Shown piece by piece: positions 19,039 through 29,754 of a stretch of DNA of 64,000 bases (its first letter is position 1; each line of letters opens with the position of its first letter). A program made the translations under genes and the position numbers. A model generated the notes under the pieces. The model saw nothing but the letters and a program-made list of their open reading frames with translations. It did no database searches and was not told the origin of the DNA. The DNA is from Burkholderia ambifaria AMMD (lineage in GTDB: Bacteria > Pseudomonadota > Gammaproteobacteria > Burkholderiales > Burkholderiaceae). The DNA lies in the NCBI RefSeq assembly GCF_000203915.1, contig NC_008390.1, positions 3,472,001 to 3,536,000 on the forward strand, read 5' to 3'.

Positions 19039-19983
19039 CTACGCGCCGACGCCCGATTCGACCGGCCGGCTGCCGCTCTCGCGCATCCAGCGCACTTCGT
19101 CACCGGGACTGCGGCCGAACAGCCGCTTGAATTCGCGGCTGAACTGCGACGCGCTCGCATAGCCGACCCGCGCGGCGGCGGCACCCGCGCCGACGCCGTC
19201 CTGCACCATCATCAAGCGCGCCTGGTGCAGGCGCGCGGCCTTCACATACTGCATCGGCGACGTCGCCGTCACGTGCTTGAACTGCGCGTGGAACACGGCG
19301 AGGCTCATCCCGGCCTCGCGCGCGAGCGTCTCGACATCGAGATCGGCCTTCAGGTCCGCATGGATGCGCCGCAGCGCCTTCGCGACGCGGCCGAAATGAT
19401 GCTGCTGGGCGAGCGCCGCGCGAATCGCGTCGCCCTGCGCGCCCGTCAGCACGCGGTATGCGATCTCGCGCATGATCGCCGGCCCGAGCACGCAGGTGTC
19501 GTGCGGCGACGCGAGCGCTTCGAGGAGCCGCACCACCGCGTCGGCGAGCGGCGCATCGAGCGGCGTCGAATAGACGCCGTGCGGCTCGCTGACCGCCGCG
19601 CCAAGCGTCTCGTCGAGCAGGATCGCGAGCTCGGCGATCACCGCGAGATCGACGCGGATCGAGATCGCGAGAAACGGCTCGTCCGGGCTCGCGAAGGTTT
19701 CGCATTCGAACGGCAGCGGCACCGACAGCACGAGATACTGCTGCGCGTCGTAGACGAACGAGCGGTCGCCGAGATAGCCGAGCTTGCGGCCCTGGCACAC
19801 GACGATGATGCTCGGCTCGTACAGCACCGGCATGCGCGGCACGGGGCGGCTCACGCGGAAGAAGCGCACGCCGTCGAGCGCCGCCAGCGTATCGCCCTCG
19901 TTCGGCGCGAGGCTCGAATGCAGCTCGATCATGCGGCGCCGCACACGGTCGCCCATATCGTCGAAAAGGGGCTGGAAGCTCAT
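19039..19983 (-). CDS. AraC-family transcriptional regulator
   Basis: 314 residues from ATG 19983; the frame stays open upstream but this start opens the conserved AraC_N type domain (LYEPSIIVVCQGRK, residues ~55-70). The C-terminal ~100 residues carry two helix-turn-helix motifs: DVETLAREAGMSLAVFHAQFKHVT and ARVGYASASQFSREFKRLFGRSP. It is divergent from a zinc alcohol dehydrogenase across a 227-base gap. The same arrangement occurs in E. coli yqhC-yqhD, where an AraC_N regulator senses aldehydes and activates an aldehyde reductase. Local control of the dehydrogenase is therefore the natural inference. Confidence 0.9.
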   Translation of the reverse strand: MSFQPLFDDMGDRVRRRMIELHSSLAPNEGDTLAALDGVRFFRVSRPVPRMPVLYEPSIIVVCQGRKLGYLGDRSFVYDAQQYLVLSVPLPFECETFASPDEPFLAISIRVDLAVIAELAILLDETLGAAVSEPHGVYSTPLDAPLADAVVRLLEALASPHDTCVLGPAIMREIAYRVLTGAQGDAIRAALAQQHHFGRVAKALRRIHADLKADLDVETLAREAGMSLAVFHAQFKHVTATSPMQYVKAARLHQARLMMVQDGVGAGAAAARVGYASASQFSREFKRLFGRSPGDEVRWMRESGSRPVESGVGA

Positions 19984-20210
19984 CGCGTCGTCCTGTCCGG
20001 CAAGAGAATCTGGCTTGCAATGTAGCACTTTGAAAGCGTTTTGACGGCTGTTGGCGTGCAATTCGAGAGGAATGGGCAAATCTTCCAGACCTTCGTGTAT
20101 TTCGCCGCGGCGGCTCGCTCCGTACGATGGGCACCTGTCTCGCCGCGTCGCCACATGGCGCGGCGGCAGTCTGTTTCGCCGGATGTTTTCCCGGACAAGG
20201 AGCCCCCTGC

Positions 20211-21263
20211 ATGAGCACAACCTACGCTTACGCGGCGACCGATGCGCAATCGCCGCTCGCCCCGTTCGAATTCCAGCGCCGCGCGCTGCGCGACCTCGAC
20301 GTCCAGATCGAGGTGCTGTACTGCGGCGTCTGCCACTCGGACCTGCACCAGGCCCGCAACGAATGGCGCAACACGATCTATCCGGTCGTGCCGGGCCATG
20401 AAATCGTCGGCCGCGTGACCGCAACCGGCCCGCAGGTGTCGCGTTTCAAGGTCGGCGAGCTGGTCGGCGTCGGCTGTCTCGTCGATTCGTGCCGCACCTG
20501 CCCGAGCTGCGCGGAAGGTCTCGAACAGTATTGCGAGAACGGCTTCGTCGGCACCTACAACGGCCAGGACCGCGTGACGGGCGACATCACGTACGGCGGC
20601 TATTCGACCCAGCTCGTCGTCGACGAGGCGTTCGTGCTGCGCGTGCCCGAGACGCTGGACCCGGCCGGCGCCGCGCCGCTGCTGTGCGCGGGGATCACGA
20701 CCTACTCGCCGCTGCGCCAGTGGAACGTCGGGCCCGGCAAGAAGGTCGGGATCGTCGGCCTCGGCGGGCTCGGCCACATGGGCGTGAAGCTCGCGCGCGC
20801 GATGGGCGCGCACGTCGTGCTGTTCACGACCTCGCCGTCGAAGATCGAGGACGGCAAGCGGCTCGGCGCGCACGAAGTGGTGATTTCGAAGGACGAAGCT
20901 CAGATGAACGCGCACCTGAACAGCTTCGACTTCATCCTGAACACGGTGGCCGCGCAGCACGACCTGAATCCGTTCCTGCACCTGCTGAAGCGCGACGGCA
21001 CGATGACGCTCGTCGGCGCGCCGGAGCACGACCATCCGTCGCCGCAGGTGTTCAACCTGATCTTCAAGCGCCGCCGCCTCGCGGGCTCGCTGATCGGCGG
21101 GATCGCGGAAACGCAGGAAATGCTCGATTTCTGCGCGGAGCACGGGATCACGTCGGACATCGAAACGATCCCGATGCAGCAGATCAATGCCGCTTACGAG
21201 CGCATGCTCAAGAGCGACGTGAAGTATCGGTTCGTGGTGGACATGGCGTCGCTCAAGCAGTAA
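20211..21263 (+). CDS. Zinc-dependent NAD(P) alcohol dehydrogenase
   Basis: 350 residues; AAGGAG lies 8 bases before the ATG. A medium-chain dehydrogenase of the cinnamyl-alcohol/YahK type. Catalytic zinc ligands are in CGVCHSDLH (residues ~37-45) and PGHE (~63). The structural zinc site is the Cys cluster CRTCPSCAEGLEQYC (~95-110). The Rossmann motif is GLGGLGHMG (~185-193). Such enzymes mostly reduce aliphatic or aromatic aldehydes with NADPH. Divergent from the AraC-type regulator and closed by a strong terminator. The physiological aldehyde cannot be told. Confidence 0.93.
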   Translation: MSTTYAYAATDAQSPLAPFEFQRRALRDLDVQIEVLYCGVCHSDLHQARNEWRNTIYPVVPGHEIVGRVTATGPQVSRFKVGELVGVGCLVDSCRTCPSCAEGLEQYCENGFVGTYNGQDRVTGDITYGGYSTQLVVDEAFVLRVPETLDPAGAAPLLCAGITTYSPLRQWNVGPGKKVGIVGLGGLGHMGVKLARAMGAHVVLFTTSPSKIEDGKRLGAHEVVISKDEAQMNAHLNSFDFILNTVAAQHDLNPFLHLLKRDGTMTLVGAPEHDHPSPQVFNLIFKRRRLAGSLIGGIAETQEMLDFCAEHGITSDIETIPMQQINAAYERMLKSDVKYRFVVDMASLKQ

Positions 21264-21286
21264 CGCAGCAAGCGCTACCCCAAGCG

Positions 21287-21320
21287 AAACGGGCCGCATG
21301 TTCGACATGCGGCCCGTTTT
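21287..21320 (+). terminator. Intrinsic terminator after the alcohol dehydrogenase
   Basis: Perfect 14-bp stem AAACGGGCCGCATG / CATGCGGCCCGTTT with a 5-base loop, 23 bases after the stop codon and followed by TTTT. The A run on the other side gives it partial bidirectional character toward xthA, whose end faces it. Confidence 0.9.
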
Positions 21321-21378
21321 GCATCTGGCTACCGGTCGGCCCGGCCGCTACGCGCATCGCATCGCGTAGCGCCGCCGA

Positions 21379-22152
21379 TCACTTCTTGTAGTCGTAATCG
21401 ACCGTCAGCGGCGCGTGATCGCTGAACTTGATGTCCTTGAAGATCGACGTGCGCTTCGCGGTGCCGGCCACGCCCGGCGTCGCGATCTGGTAATCGATCC
21501 GCCACCCGACGTTCTTCGCGTAAGCCTGGCCACGGTTGCTCCACCACGTGTACTGCTCGGGGCGCGGGTCGAGCGTGCGGAATACGTCGACATAGCCGAC
21601 ATCGTCGAACAGCTGCGTGAGCCATGCGCGTTCTTCCGGCAGGCAGCCCGAGTTCTTCTGGTTGCTCTTCCAGTTCTTGATGTCGATTTCCTTGTGGACG
21701 ATGTTCACGTCGCCGCACAGGATCACCTCGCGCTTGCTCTTCAGCTCGGCGAGATGCGGCATGAACTCGTCCATGAAGCGGTACTTCGCCTGCTGACGCT
21801 CTTCGCCGCTCGAGCCGGACGGCACGTACACGGACACGACCGACAGCTTGCCGTAGCGCGCCTCGACGTAGCGTCCCTCGGGATCGAATTCGCTGCTGCC
21901 GAAGCCGATGATCACGTCATCGGGCTCGTGGCGGCTGTACATGCCCGCGCCACTGTAGCCCTTCTTCTCGGCGTGGTGGAAATAGCTCCGCAAGCCATGC
22001 GGCTCGACGAAGTCGGCCGGCAGGTCGTCGGCCGATACCTTGATTTCCTGCACGCACACGCAGTCGGCATTCTGTTCGCCGAGCCATTCAAAAAAGCCCT
22101 TCTTCGCGGCGGAGCGGATGCCGTTCAGGTTGGCGGTAATCACTCGCATCAT
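21379..22152 (-). CDS. xthA: Exodeoxyribonuclease III
   Basis: 257 residues. DNA-repair exonuclease and AP endonuclease of the EEP fold. Seen: RVITANLNGIRSA at the N-terminus, VQEIK with the metal-binding Glu (~35), GRYVEARYG, GDVNIVHKEID (~147-157), WRIDYQ, and the C-terminal SDHAPL carrying the catalytic Asp-His pair. Length fits the family. Two adjacent ATG codons (22152 and 22149) could serve as start; no strong ribosome site separates them. It stands alone between the terminator of the dehydrogenase and the PPK2 gene. Confidence 0.95.
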   Translation of the reverse strand: MMRVITANLNGIRSAAKKGFFEWLGEQNADCVCVQEIKVSADDLPADFVEPHGLRSYFHHAEKKGYSGAGMYSRHEPDDVIIGFGSSEFDPEGRYVEARYGKLSVVSVYVPSGSSGEERQQAKYRFMDEFMPHLAELKSKREVILCGDVNIVHKEIDIKNWKSNQKNSGCLPEERAWLTQLFDDVGYVDVFRTLDPRPEQYTWWSNRGQAYAKNVGWRIDYQIATPGVAGTAKRTSIFKDIKFSDHAPLTVDYDYKK

Positions 22153-22202
22153 GTCGGGTTCCGTTGTTCAGTTCAGTTCGATGTGTTTGACAGGATCGCA
22201 GC

Positions 22203-23042
22203 CTAGCGGATCTTCACGCCTTCGAGCTCCGGCTTCGGCGGCGGGAATTCGAGCTTCATGTCGGTCATCGTGCGCAGCAGCAGCTCGGCGATCATCACGT
22301 TGCGATGGGTTTTCGAGTTCGCCGGGATCACGTACCACGGCGCATGCTCGGCCGAGGTTGCGGCGAGCGCATCGCGGTACGCCGACTGGTATGCATCCCA
22401 GTGCTTGCGCGCGTCGAGATCGGCGATGTCGAACTTCCAGTGCTTCGTCGGATCGTCAATGCGCGCCTGCAACCGCTCGCGCTGCTCGTCCTTCGAGATG
22501 TGCAGGAAGCACTTGACGATCGTCGTGCCGTTCTCCGCGAGCATCGTCTCGAAATCGCGGATCTGCCGGTAGCGGCGCTCGCATTCCTTGTCGCTGATGA
22601 GCTCCAGCACGCGCGGCACGAGGACGTCCTCGTAGTGGCTGCGGTTGAAGATCGCGAGTTCGCCCGCGGCCGGCGCCTGCGCGTGCACGCGCCACAGGAA
22701 GTCGTGCGCGGCCTCGATCGGCGTCGGTGCCTTGAACGGCACGATGCGCAGGCCGAGCGGATCGACGTCGCGAAACACCGCGCGCACGGTGCCGTCCTTG
22801 CCACTGGTGTCCATCCCCTGCAGCACGAGCAGCACGCGCTTCTTCTGCTGCGTGTGCAGGCGCTCCTGCTGCACGTCGAGCTCCGTCGACACGGCGCTGA
22901 GCCGTTCGCGGTCGGCATCCTTCGAGCCCGACGAGAACGGCTTCGCGGCCGGATCGAACGCATCGAGCCTGAATGCGGCAACTTCCTTGTCACGCGTGCT
23001 GTACGGCACGCGGAAATCGTCGAGCGACGGTTGTTTCGCCAT
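22203..23042 (-). CDS. ppk2: Polyphosphate kinase 2 family protein
   Basis: 279 residues; the ATG at 23042 is chosen because GGAGGAACGA precedes it, although the frame is open 13 codons further. It transfers phosphate from polyphosphate to nucleoside mono- or diphosphates, or the reverse. Seen: Walker A GMDTSGKDGT (~64-73), the basic segment FNRSHYEDVLVPRV that follows in PPK2, the lid region ERRYRQIRDFE, and KHWKFDIADLDARKHWDAY with WYVIPANSKTHRN near the C-terminus. A single PPK2 domain, so one of the short classes. I cannot assign nucleotide preference. It may form a transcript with the downstream xthA gene 50 bases away. Confidence 0.93.
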   Translation of the reverse strand: MAKQPSLDDFRVPYSTRDKEVAAFRLDAFDPAAKPFSSGSKDADRERLSAVSTELDVQQERLHTQQKKRVLLVLQGMDTSGKDGTVRAVFRDVDPLGLRIVPFKAPTPIEAAHDFLWRVHAQAPAAGELAIFNRSHYEDVLVPRVLELISDKECERRYRQIRDFETMLAENGTTIVKCFLHISKDEQRERLQARIDDPTKHWKFDIADLDARKHWDAYQSAYRDALAATSAEHAPWYVIPANSKTHRNVMIAELLLRTMTDMKLEFPPPKPELEGVKIR

Positions 23043-23168
23043 TCGTTCCTCCGTTGGACGGTGCGATGCACACGCGCACACGATAACGCATGCACCAAAG
23101 CGACGGGCCGCCCCGAACAGGTTCGGCGGCGGCCCGTCGTCAGGCGCGGTTCAGGCGCGCGGCCATGT

Positions 23169-24644
23169 TCAGCCGAGCTTCTTCTTCAGCAGTTCGTTGA
23201 CCTGCTGCGGATTGGCCTTGCCCTTGGTCGCCTTCATCGCCTGGCCGATCAGCGCGTTGAACGCCTTTTCCTTGCCCGCGCGGAATTCCTCGACCGACTT
23301 CGCGTTCGCGGCGAGCACCTCGTCGATGATCGCTTCCAGCGCGCCGGTGTCGGAGATCTGCTTCAGGCCCTTCGCGTCGATGATGCGGTCGGCCGCGGCT
23401 TCGTCGGTCGCCTTCTCGTCCCAGATCGCCGAGAAGATTTCCTTCGCGATCTTGTTCGAGATCGTGCCGTCGGCGATGCGCTGCAGCACCAGCGCGAGCT
23501 GCGCTGCCGACACCGGAATCGCGTCGATCTCGATGCCGTCGCGGTTCAGCTGCGACGACACGTCGCCCATCAGCCAGTTCGCGGCGATCTTCGCGTTCGC
23601 GGCGCCGGCCTTCGCGACCACGGCCTCGAAGTACGCGGCCATCGCCTTGCTCGACGTCAGCACGCCGGCGTCGTACGCGGACACGCCATATTGCTCGACG
23701 AAGCGCTGCTGGATCGCCGCCGGCAGTTCGGGCATCCCGGCCTGCACGCGCTCGATCCAGTCCTGGCCGATCACGAGCGGCATCAGGTCGGGGTCGGGGA
23801 AGTAGCGGTAGTCGTGCGCGTCTTCCTTGCTGCGCATCGAACGCGTCTCGCGCTTGTCCGGATCGTAGAGGCGCGTTTCCTGCACGACTTCGCCGCCGTC
23901 CTCGATCAGCTCGATCTGGCGACGCACTTCGTAGTTGATCGCTTCTTCAAGGAACCGGAACGAGTTCAGGTTCTTGATTTCCGCGCGCGTGCCGAACTTT
24001 TCCTGGCCGACCGGCCGCACCGACACGTTCGCGTCGCAGCGGAACGAGCCTTCCTGCATATTGCCGTCGCAGATGCCGAGCCACACGACGAGCGCGTGCA
24101 GCGACTTCGCGTAGGCCACGGCCTCGGCCGCGCTGCGCATTTCCGGCTCGGTGACGATCTCGAGCAGCGGCGTGCCCGCGCGGTTCAGGTCGATCCCGGT
24201 CATCCCGGCGAAGTCTTCATGCAGCGACTTGCCCGCATCTTCCTCGAGGTGCGCGCGGGTCAGGTTGACCGTCTTCTCGTACGCCGGCTTGCCGGCCTTT
24301 TCGTTGGCCGGCACCTGGATCGTGATCTGGCCGCCCTGCACGACGGGAATCTCGTACTGGCTGATCTGATAGCCCTTCGGCAGATCGGGGTAGAAATAAT
24401 TCTTGCGCGCGAAGATGCTGCGCGGCGCGATGGTCGAGCCGATCGCGAGGCCGAAGCGGATCGCCCGCTCGACCGCGCCGCGGTTCAGCACCGGCAGCAC
24501 GCCCGGCAGCGCCAGGTCCACCGGGCATGCCTGCGTGTTCGGCTCGGCGCCGAACTGCGTCGGTGCGCCGGAGAAAATCTTCGAGACGGTCGACAGTTGC
24601 GCGTGCGTCTCGAGACCGATGACGACTTCCCATTGAGTAGCCAT
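23169..24644 (-). CDS. gatB: Asp/Glu-tRNA(Asn/Gln) amidotransferase subunit B
   Basis: 491 residues from ATG 24644. Activates the misacylated Glu-tRNA(Gln) or Asp-tRNA(Asn) with ATP so that GatA-derived ammonia can amidate it. Seen: [83 protein letters not shown], and a C-terminal YqeY-like helical tail of ~150 residues ending KKKLG. Last gene of gatC-gatA-gatB, only four bases after gatA. Confidence 0.97.
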   Translation of the reverse strand: MATQWEVVIGLETHAQLSTVSKIFSGAPTQFGAEPNTQACPVDLALPGVLPVLNRGAVERAIRFGLAIGSTIAPRSIFARKNYFYPDLPKGYQISQYEIPVVQGGQITIQVPANEKAGKPAYEKTVNLTRAHLEEDAGKSLHEDFAGMTGIDLNRAGTPLLEIVTEPEMRSAAEAVAYAKSLHALVVWLGICDGNMQEGSFRCDANVSVRPVGQEKFGTRAEIKNLNSFRFLEEAINYEVRRQIELIEDGGEVVQETRLYDPDKRETRSMRSKEDAHDYRYFPDPDLMPLVIGQDWIERVQAGMPELPAAIQQRFVEQYGVSAYDAGVLTSSKAMAAYFEAVVAKAGAANAKIAANWLMGDVSSQLNRDGIEIDAIPVSAAQLALVLQRIADGTISNKIAKEIFSAIWDEKATDEAAADRIIDAKGLKQISDTGALEAIIDEVLAANAKSVEEFRAGKEKAFNALIGQAMKATKGKANPQQVNELLKKKLG

Positions 24645-24648
24645 ATGC

Positions 24649-26139
24649 TTACACCCCTGCCGGAACTTGCTTGTGCCAGTCGGTCGCGCGCTGGAACGCG
24701 TCGGCGACCTGCAGCATCCGGGCTTCGTTGAAATAGTTGCCGATGATCTGCAGACCGACCGGGCGCTTCGCGTTCGCGCTCGCACCGAAGCCGCACGGCA
24801 CGCTCATGCCGGGCAGGCCGGCGAGGCTCACCGACAGCGTGTAGATATCCGCGAGATACATCTGCACCGGATCGTCGCCCTTCGAGCCGAGATCCCATGC
24901 GACCGTCGGCGAGGCCGGGCCCATGATCACGTCGCAGGACTTGAACGCTTCCTGGAAATCCTGCGCGATGATGCGGCGGATCTTCTGCGCCTGCAGGTAG
25001 TACGCATCGTAGTAGCCGTGCGACAGCACGTAGGCGCCGACGAGAATCCGGCGCTTCACCTCGGGGCCGAAGCCTTCGGCGCGCGACTTCTTGTACATGT
25101 CGAGCAGGTCGCCGTACTGCGCTGCGCGGTGGCCGAAGCGCACGCCGTCGAAACGCGACAGGTTCGACGACGCCTCGGCCGGCGCGATCACGTAGTACAC
25201 GGGGATCGACAATTCGGTTTTCGGCAGCGACACGGGCACGAGCGTCGCGCCGAGCGCCTCGTACTGCTTGAGCGCCGCGTCGATCGACGCACGCACGTCG
25301 TCGGCGAGGCCGTCACCGAAATACTCGTTCGGCAAACCGATGCGCAGCCCGGCAAGCGGCTTGCCCGCATCGTTGCCGGCCGCCCACGGCTGGCCGAGGT
25401 GGCGCGTGAAATCCTCGTCCTCACGCTCGAGGCTCGTCGAGTCGCGCTCGTCGAAGCCGGACATCGCGTTCAGCAGCAGCGCGCAGTCGGACGCGCTCTG
25501 CGCCATCGGGCCGCCCTGGTCGAGCGACGACGCGAACGCGATCATCCCGTAGCGCGACACGCGGCCGTAGGTCGGCTTGATGCCCGTCACGCCCGCGAAC
25601 GACGCGGGCTGGCGGATCGAGCCGCCGGTGTCGGTGCCGGTCGCGGCCGGCGCGAGGCGCGCGGCGACGGCGGCCGAGCTACCGCCCGAGCTGCCGCCCG
25701 GCACCGCGTTGGTGTCCCACGGGTTCTTCACCGCGCCGAACGCGGAGTTCTCGTTCGACGAGCCCATCGCGAACTCGTCCATGTTGGTCTTGCCGAGCGT
25801 GACCATGCCGGCCGCCTGCAGGCGGGCGACGACGGTCGCGTCGAACGGGCTCTCGTAGTTCGCGAGCATCTTCGAGCCGGCGGTCGAGCGCCAGCCGCGC
25901 GTGACGAACACGTCCTTGTGCGCGATCGGCAGGCCGGTCAGCGCGCCGCCCGCGCCGCGCGCGAGTTCAGCGTCGGCGGCCTTCGCCTGCGCAAGGGTGA
26001 GGTCGGCGTCGACGTGGACGAACGCGTTCAGGTCGCGTGCCGCGTCGATCCGTTTCAGGTAGAGCTGCGCGAGCTCGACGGCCGAGCATTCCTTGGCGGC
26101 GAGCGCGGCGCGCAGTTCGGTCAGGCTTTTTGCGTGCAT
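24649..26139 (-). CDS. gatA: Asp/Glu-tRNA(Asn/Gln) amidotransferase subunit A
   Basis: 496 residues. Glutaminase of the GatCAB complex, an amidase-signature protein that releases ammonia from glutamine. The Ser-cisSer-Lys triad is visible: Lys in PIAHKDVF (~75-80), Ser in the Gly/Ser-rich [13 protein letters not shown] (~150), and the acyl-accepting Ser in [11 protein letters not shown] (~174-178). [12 protein letters not shown] closes the domain. It lies between gatC and gatB. Its presence implies transamidation in synthesis of Gln-tRNA or Asn-tRNA. Confidence 0.97.
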   Translation of the reverse strand: MHAKSLTELRAALAAKECSAVELAQLYLKRIDAARDLNAFVHVDADLTLAQAKAADAELARGAGGALTGLPIAHKDVFVTRGWRSTAGSKMLANYESPFDATVVARLQAAGMVTLGKTNMDEFAMGSSNENSAFGAVKNPWDTNAVPGGSSGGSSAAVAARLAPAATGTDTGGSIRQPASFAGVTGIKPTYGRVSRYGMIAFASSLDQGGPMAQSASDCALLLNAMSGFDERDSTSLEREDEDFTRHLGQPWAAGNDAGKPLAGLRIGLPNEYFGDGLADDVRASIDAALKQYEALGATLVPVSLPKTELSIPVYYVIAPAEASSNLSRFDGVRFGHRAAQYGDLLDMYKKSRAEGFGPEVKRRILVGAYVLSHGYYDAYYLQAQKIRRIIAQDFQEAFKSCDVIMGPASPTVAWDLGSKGDDPVQMYLADIYTLSVSLAGLPGMSVPCGFGASANAKRPVGLQIIGNYFNEARMLQVADAFQRATDWHKQVPAGV

Positions 26140-26205
26140 TGAGTGGTTTTCCTGGGAATTCTGGGTGGCGCGCGGCGCGGCGCCGGCGCGCTTGTCATCG
26201 AATGC

Positions 26206-26505
26206 TTACTCGATCACCTTCGGCACGAGGTAGAGGCCGTCCTGGACGGCCGGCGCCGGGCGCTGGTTGTCGTCGCGATTGACGACTTCCGTCACGGCGT
26301 CGTCGCGCAGGCGCTGCGCGACTTCCTGGATCTGTTCGATCGGGTGGGCGAGCGGCGCGATGCCGGCGGTGTCGACCGCCTGCATCTGTTCGACGAGGCC
26401 GAAGAATTCATTGAGCTGGCCGAGCATGTGCTCGGCGTCGGCGTCGGCCATTTCGAGTCGCGCCAGGTGCGCGATGCGTTTCACATCGGTCAGGGTCAGG
26501 GCCAT
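26206..26505 (-). CDS. gatC: Asp/Glu-tRNA(Asn/Gln) amidotransferase subunit C
   Basis: 99 residues from ATG 26505, the usual GatC length; the frame continues upstream without family similarity. GatC is a small scaffold wrapping the GatA-GatB interface. Seen: [42 protein letters not shown] and the C-terminal [11 protein letters not shown]. First gene of the operon. Divergent from mreB across 368 bases. Confidence 0.95.
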
Positions 26506-26873
26506 GCGATCACCGGAAAAAACAAGGCTGCGCGGCGCAGCGAAAGCAGCGCTGCGGCGGGGGGTTGGAGGGTGCGATCCCACCCTCAAAAATCGGGGCC
26601 GAAGCGGCAAAAATACCGCCCGTTTCGATTCAAATACCGTGAAATTATAAGGTATCATTACGCGTTCGACCCAAACCCGGCAGCCTTTTCCCGCACCGTT
26701 TCGCCTCGTTTCGGCAAGCCGTGCGTGCTTCGTGCGATCCCCGGTAGACATCACTCGCAGCTTCGTGCGCCGCGGCGGCCGCTTCCGCCACGCTTCCCGA
26801 GGCTGTTATTTTTTCCGCTGCCGCCCTCAGCGCTCGCTATGCAGGGCCGGCCCAGAGCGAAACAGGATTCTGA
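26506..26873. promoter_or_regulatory. Divergent gatC / mreB promoter region
   Basis: No gene is supported here. The only AT-rich stretch is ~26615-26670. On the plus strand it holds TTCAAA, an 18-base spacer, then TATCAT, and an overlapping TTTCGA-16-TTATAA pair; either could be the mreB promoter. About 200 bases of leader would precede mreB. I cannot select a clear gatC promoter. Confidence 0.35.
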
Positions 26874-27917
<1,044 letters not shown>

Positions 27918-27963
27918 TCGCCGAGTGATCGCCTAAGCAGTCCCGTTTGATATGACGCACCCG

Positions 27964-28005
27964 CGGCGTGGCCGGATCGCTCGTTCAGAACGAACCGCCA
28001 CGCCG
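27964..28005 (+). other. Stem-loop between mreB and mreC
   Basis: Perfect 9-bp inverted repeat CGGCGTGGC / GCCACGCCG enclosing a smaller CGTTC..GAACG-like inner stem, followed by GTTTGCGC. The T tract is short, so a partial terminator or an mRNA-stabilising hairpin is more likely than full termination. It sits 46 bases after the mreB stop and 51 before mreC. Confidence 0.45.
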
Positions 28006-28056
28006 TTTGCGCGTCTGAGCATTATTTAACCGATCACCACGCGCCCGGCGCCGACC

Positions 28057-29127
28057 ATGGAATACAGTCCGCCGCCCCTCTTCAAGCAAGGTCCGCCCGC
28101 GCTCGCGCGGCTCATCTTCTTCGTCGCCCTCGCCATCGCGCTCCTCGTGTCGGACGCGCGCTTCAGCACGCTCGAAATCGTCCGCGGCGTGCTCGGCACC
28201 GTGCTGTACCCGCTGCAGCGCGCGGCGCTCGTGCCGCGCGACCTGTTCATGGGCGCGGCCGACATCGCCGTCACGGGCGCATCGCTGCGCCACGACAACG
28301 ACGCGCTGCGCAAGCGCAACCTGCAACTGTCCACGCAGGCCAACCAGGCCGCCGTGCTCGCGCAGGAAAACATGCATCTGCGCGCGGTGCTCGAACTGCG
28401 CCAGCACATCGCCACGCAGTCGACCCCGGTCGAGATCCAGTACGACACGAGCGACCCGTTCACGCAGAAGATCGTGATCGGCCAGGGTTCGCAGCAAGGC
28501 ATCCAGGACGGCTCGCCGGTCGTCAGTGAAGACGGCGTGGTCGGCCAGGTCACGCGCGTGTTCCCGCTGCAGGCCGAAGTCACGCTGATCACCGACCGCG
28601 ATCTCGCGATTCCCGTGCAGGTGCTGCGCACCGGCCTGCGCAGCGTGATCTACGGCACGCCGAAGGGCGATTCGCTCGATCTGCGCTTCGTGCCGACGAG
28701 CTCGGACCTCGTCGCGGGCGACGAGCTCGTCACGAGCGGCCTCGACGGCGTCTATCCGCCGGGCCTGCCGGTCGCGAAGGTCGTGCACGTCGACAAGCTC
28801 GCCGATACCGCGTTCGCCCGCGTGACCTGCGCACCGGTCGCCGCCGTGCGCGGCGCGCGCCAGATGCTGGTGCTGCATTACCAGAACGACGTCCCGCCGC
28901 GCCCGGCGGAGCCGGAGCCGGCCGCCGACAAGAAGGGAAAGAAAGGCGCGAAGGCCGCCGCGAAGGGCGAGAAAGCGGAGAAAGCCGAGAAGGCCGACGC
29001 GAACGCGAAGCCGGCCGCCGCGGCCGCACCCGGCGCGAAACCCGCGCCGGCGGCGCCCGCAGCTCCCGCCCAGCCCGCTGCCGCGGCCGCGAAGCCCGCG
29101 GCCGGGCAACCAGGAGCCCAGCGATGA
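28057..29127 (+). CDS. mreC: Rod-shape-determining protein MreC
   Basis: 356 residues. A single transmembrane helix (residues ~17-33) is followed by a coiled coil (~70-112, heptads around RKRNLQLSTQANQAAVLAQEN). The periplasmic beta-barrel domain runs ~120-275 (VVSEDGVVGQVTRVFP, SGLDGVYPPGLPVAKV). MreC links MreB to PBP2/RodA and activates them. The last ~80 residues form a Lys/Ala/Pro-rich low-complexity tail absent from many MreC proteins. Overlaps mreD by four bases (ATGA). Confidence 0.96.
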   Translation: MEYSPPPLFKQGPPALARLIFFVALAIALLVSDARFSTLEIVRGVLGTVLYPLQRAALVPRDLFMGAADIAVTGASLRHDNDALRKRNLQLSTQANQAAVLAQENMHLRAVLELRQHIATQSTPVEIQYDTSDPFTQKIVIGQGSQQGIQDGSPVVSEDGVVGQVTRVFPLQAEVTLITDRDLAIPVQVLRTGLRSVIYGTPKGDSLDLRFVPTSSDLVAGDELVTSGLDGVYPPGLPVAKVVHVDKLADTAFARVTCAPVAAVRGARQMLVLHYQNDVPPRPAEPEPAADKKGKKGAKAAAKGEKAEKAEKADANAKPAAAAAPGAKPAPAAPAAPAQPAAAAAKPAAGQPGAQR

Positions 29128-29636
29128 ACCGTCCGCAATACATCCTGCAGCCGGTCAACCCGTACTTCATCGTCTTCAGCCTCGCCGCCGCGTTCCTGCT
29201 GAACCTGATGCCGTGGGGCCGCCTGCCCGGCGTGCCCGATTTCGTCGCGCTCGTGCTGCTGTTCTGGAACATCCACCAGCCGCGCAAGGTCGGGATGGGC
29301 GTCGCGTTCGTGCTCGGCATCCTGATGGACGTGCACGACGCGGGGCTGCTCGGCGAGCACGCGCTCGCCTATACGCTGCTGTCGTACGGGGCGATCACGA
29401 TCCACCGCCGCGTGCTGTGGATGCCGATCGGCGTGCAGGTGCTGTATGTCACGCCGCTGCTCGTCGCCGCGCAGCTGGTGCCGTTCGTGATCCGCCTGAT
29501 GATGGGCGCCGCGTTTCCCGGCTGGCGCTATCTGGTGGACGGCTTCGTCGAGGCCGCGCTGTGGCCGATCGCGAGCCACCTGCTGCTGATGCCGCAACGC
29601 CGCCCGGTTGACCCGGACGATACGCGCCCCATCTGA
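29124..29636 (+). CDS. mreD: Rod-shape-determining protein MreD
   Basis: 170 residues, very hydrophobic, about five membrane helices. Family features include PVNPYFIVFSLAAAFLLNLMPWG, PDFVALVLLFWNIHQPRKVGMGVAFVLGILMDV and the later LLSYGAITIHRR. Inner-membrane partner of MreC in the elongasome. The start codon overlaps the mreC stop, so translation is coupled. The 118-base gap to mrdA holds no terminator. Confidence 0.95.
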   Translation: MNRPQYILQPVNPYFIVFSLAAAFLLNLMPWGRLPGVPDFVALVLLFWNIHQPRKVGMGVAFVLGILMDVHDAGLLGEHALAYTLLSYGAITIHRRVLWMPIGVQVLYVTPLLVAAQLVPFVIRLMMGAAFPGWRYLVDGFVEAALWPIASHLLLMPQRRPVDPDDTRPI

Positions 29637-29754
29637 GCCGCACCGGGACCGACCTTGAACACCCGCCGCCCCCACGCCCGCCGCGCGCCGCGCTCCGGGG
29701 CGGCCCCTCGTCCGCGCGCGCTCGCCGTGCATGGGCCGGATCAAATGTAACCGC

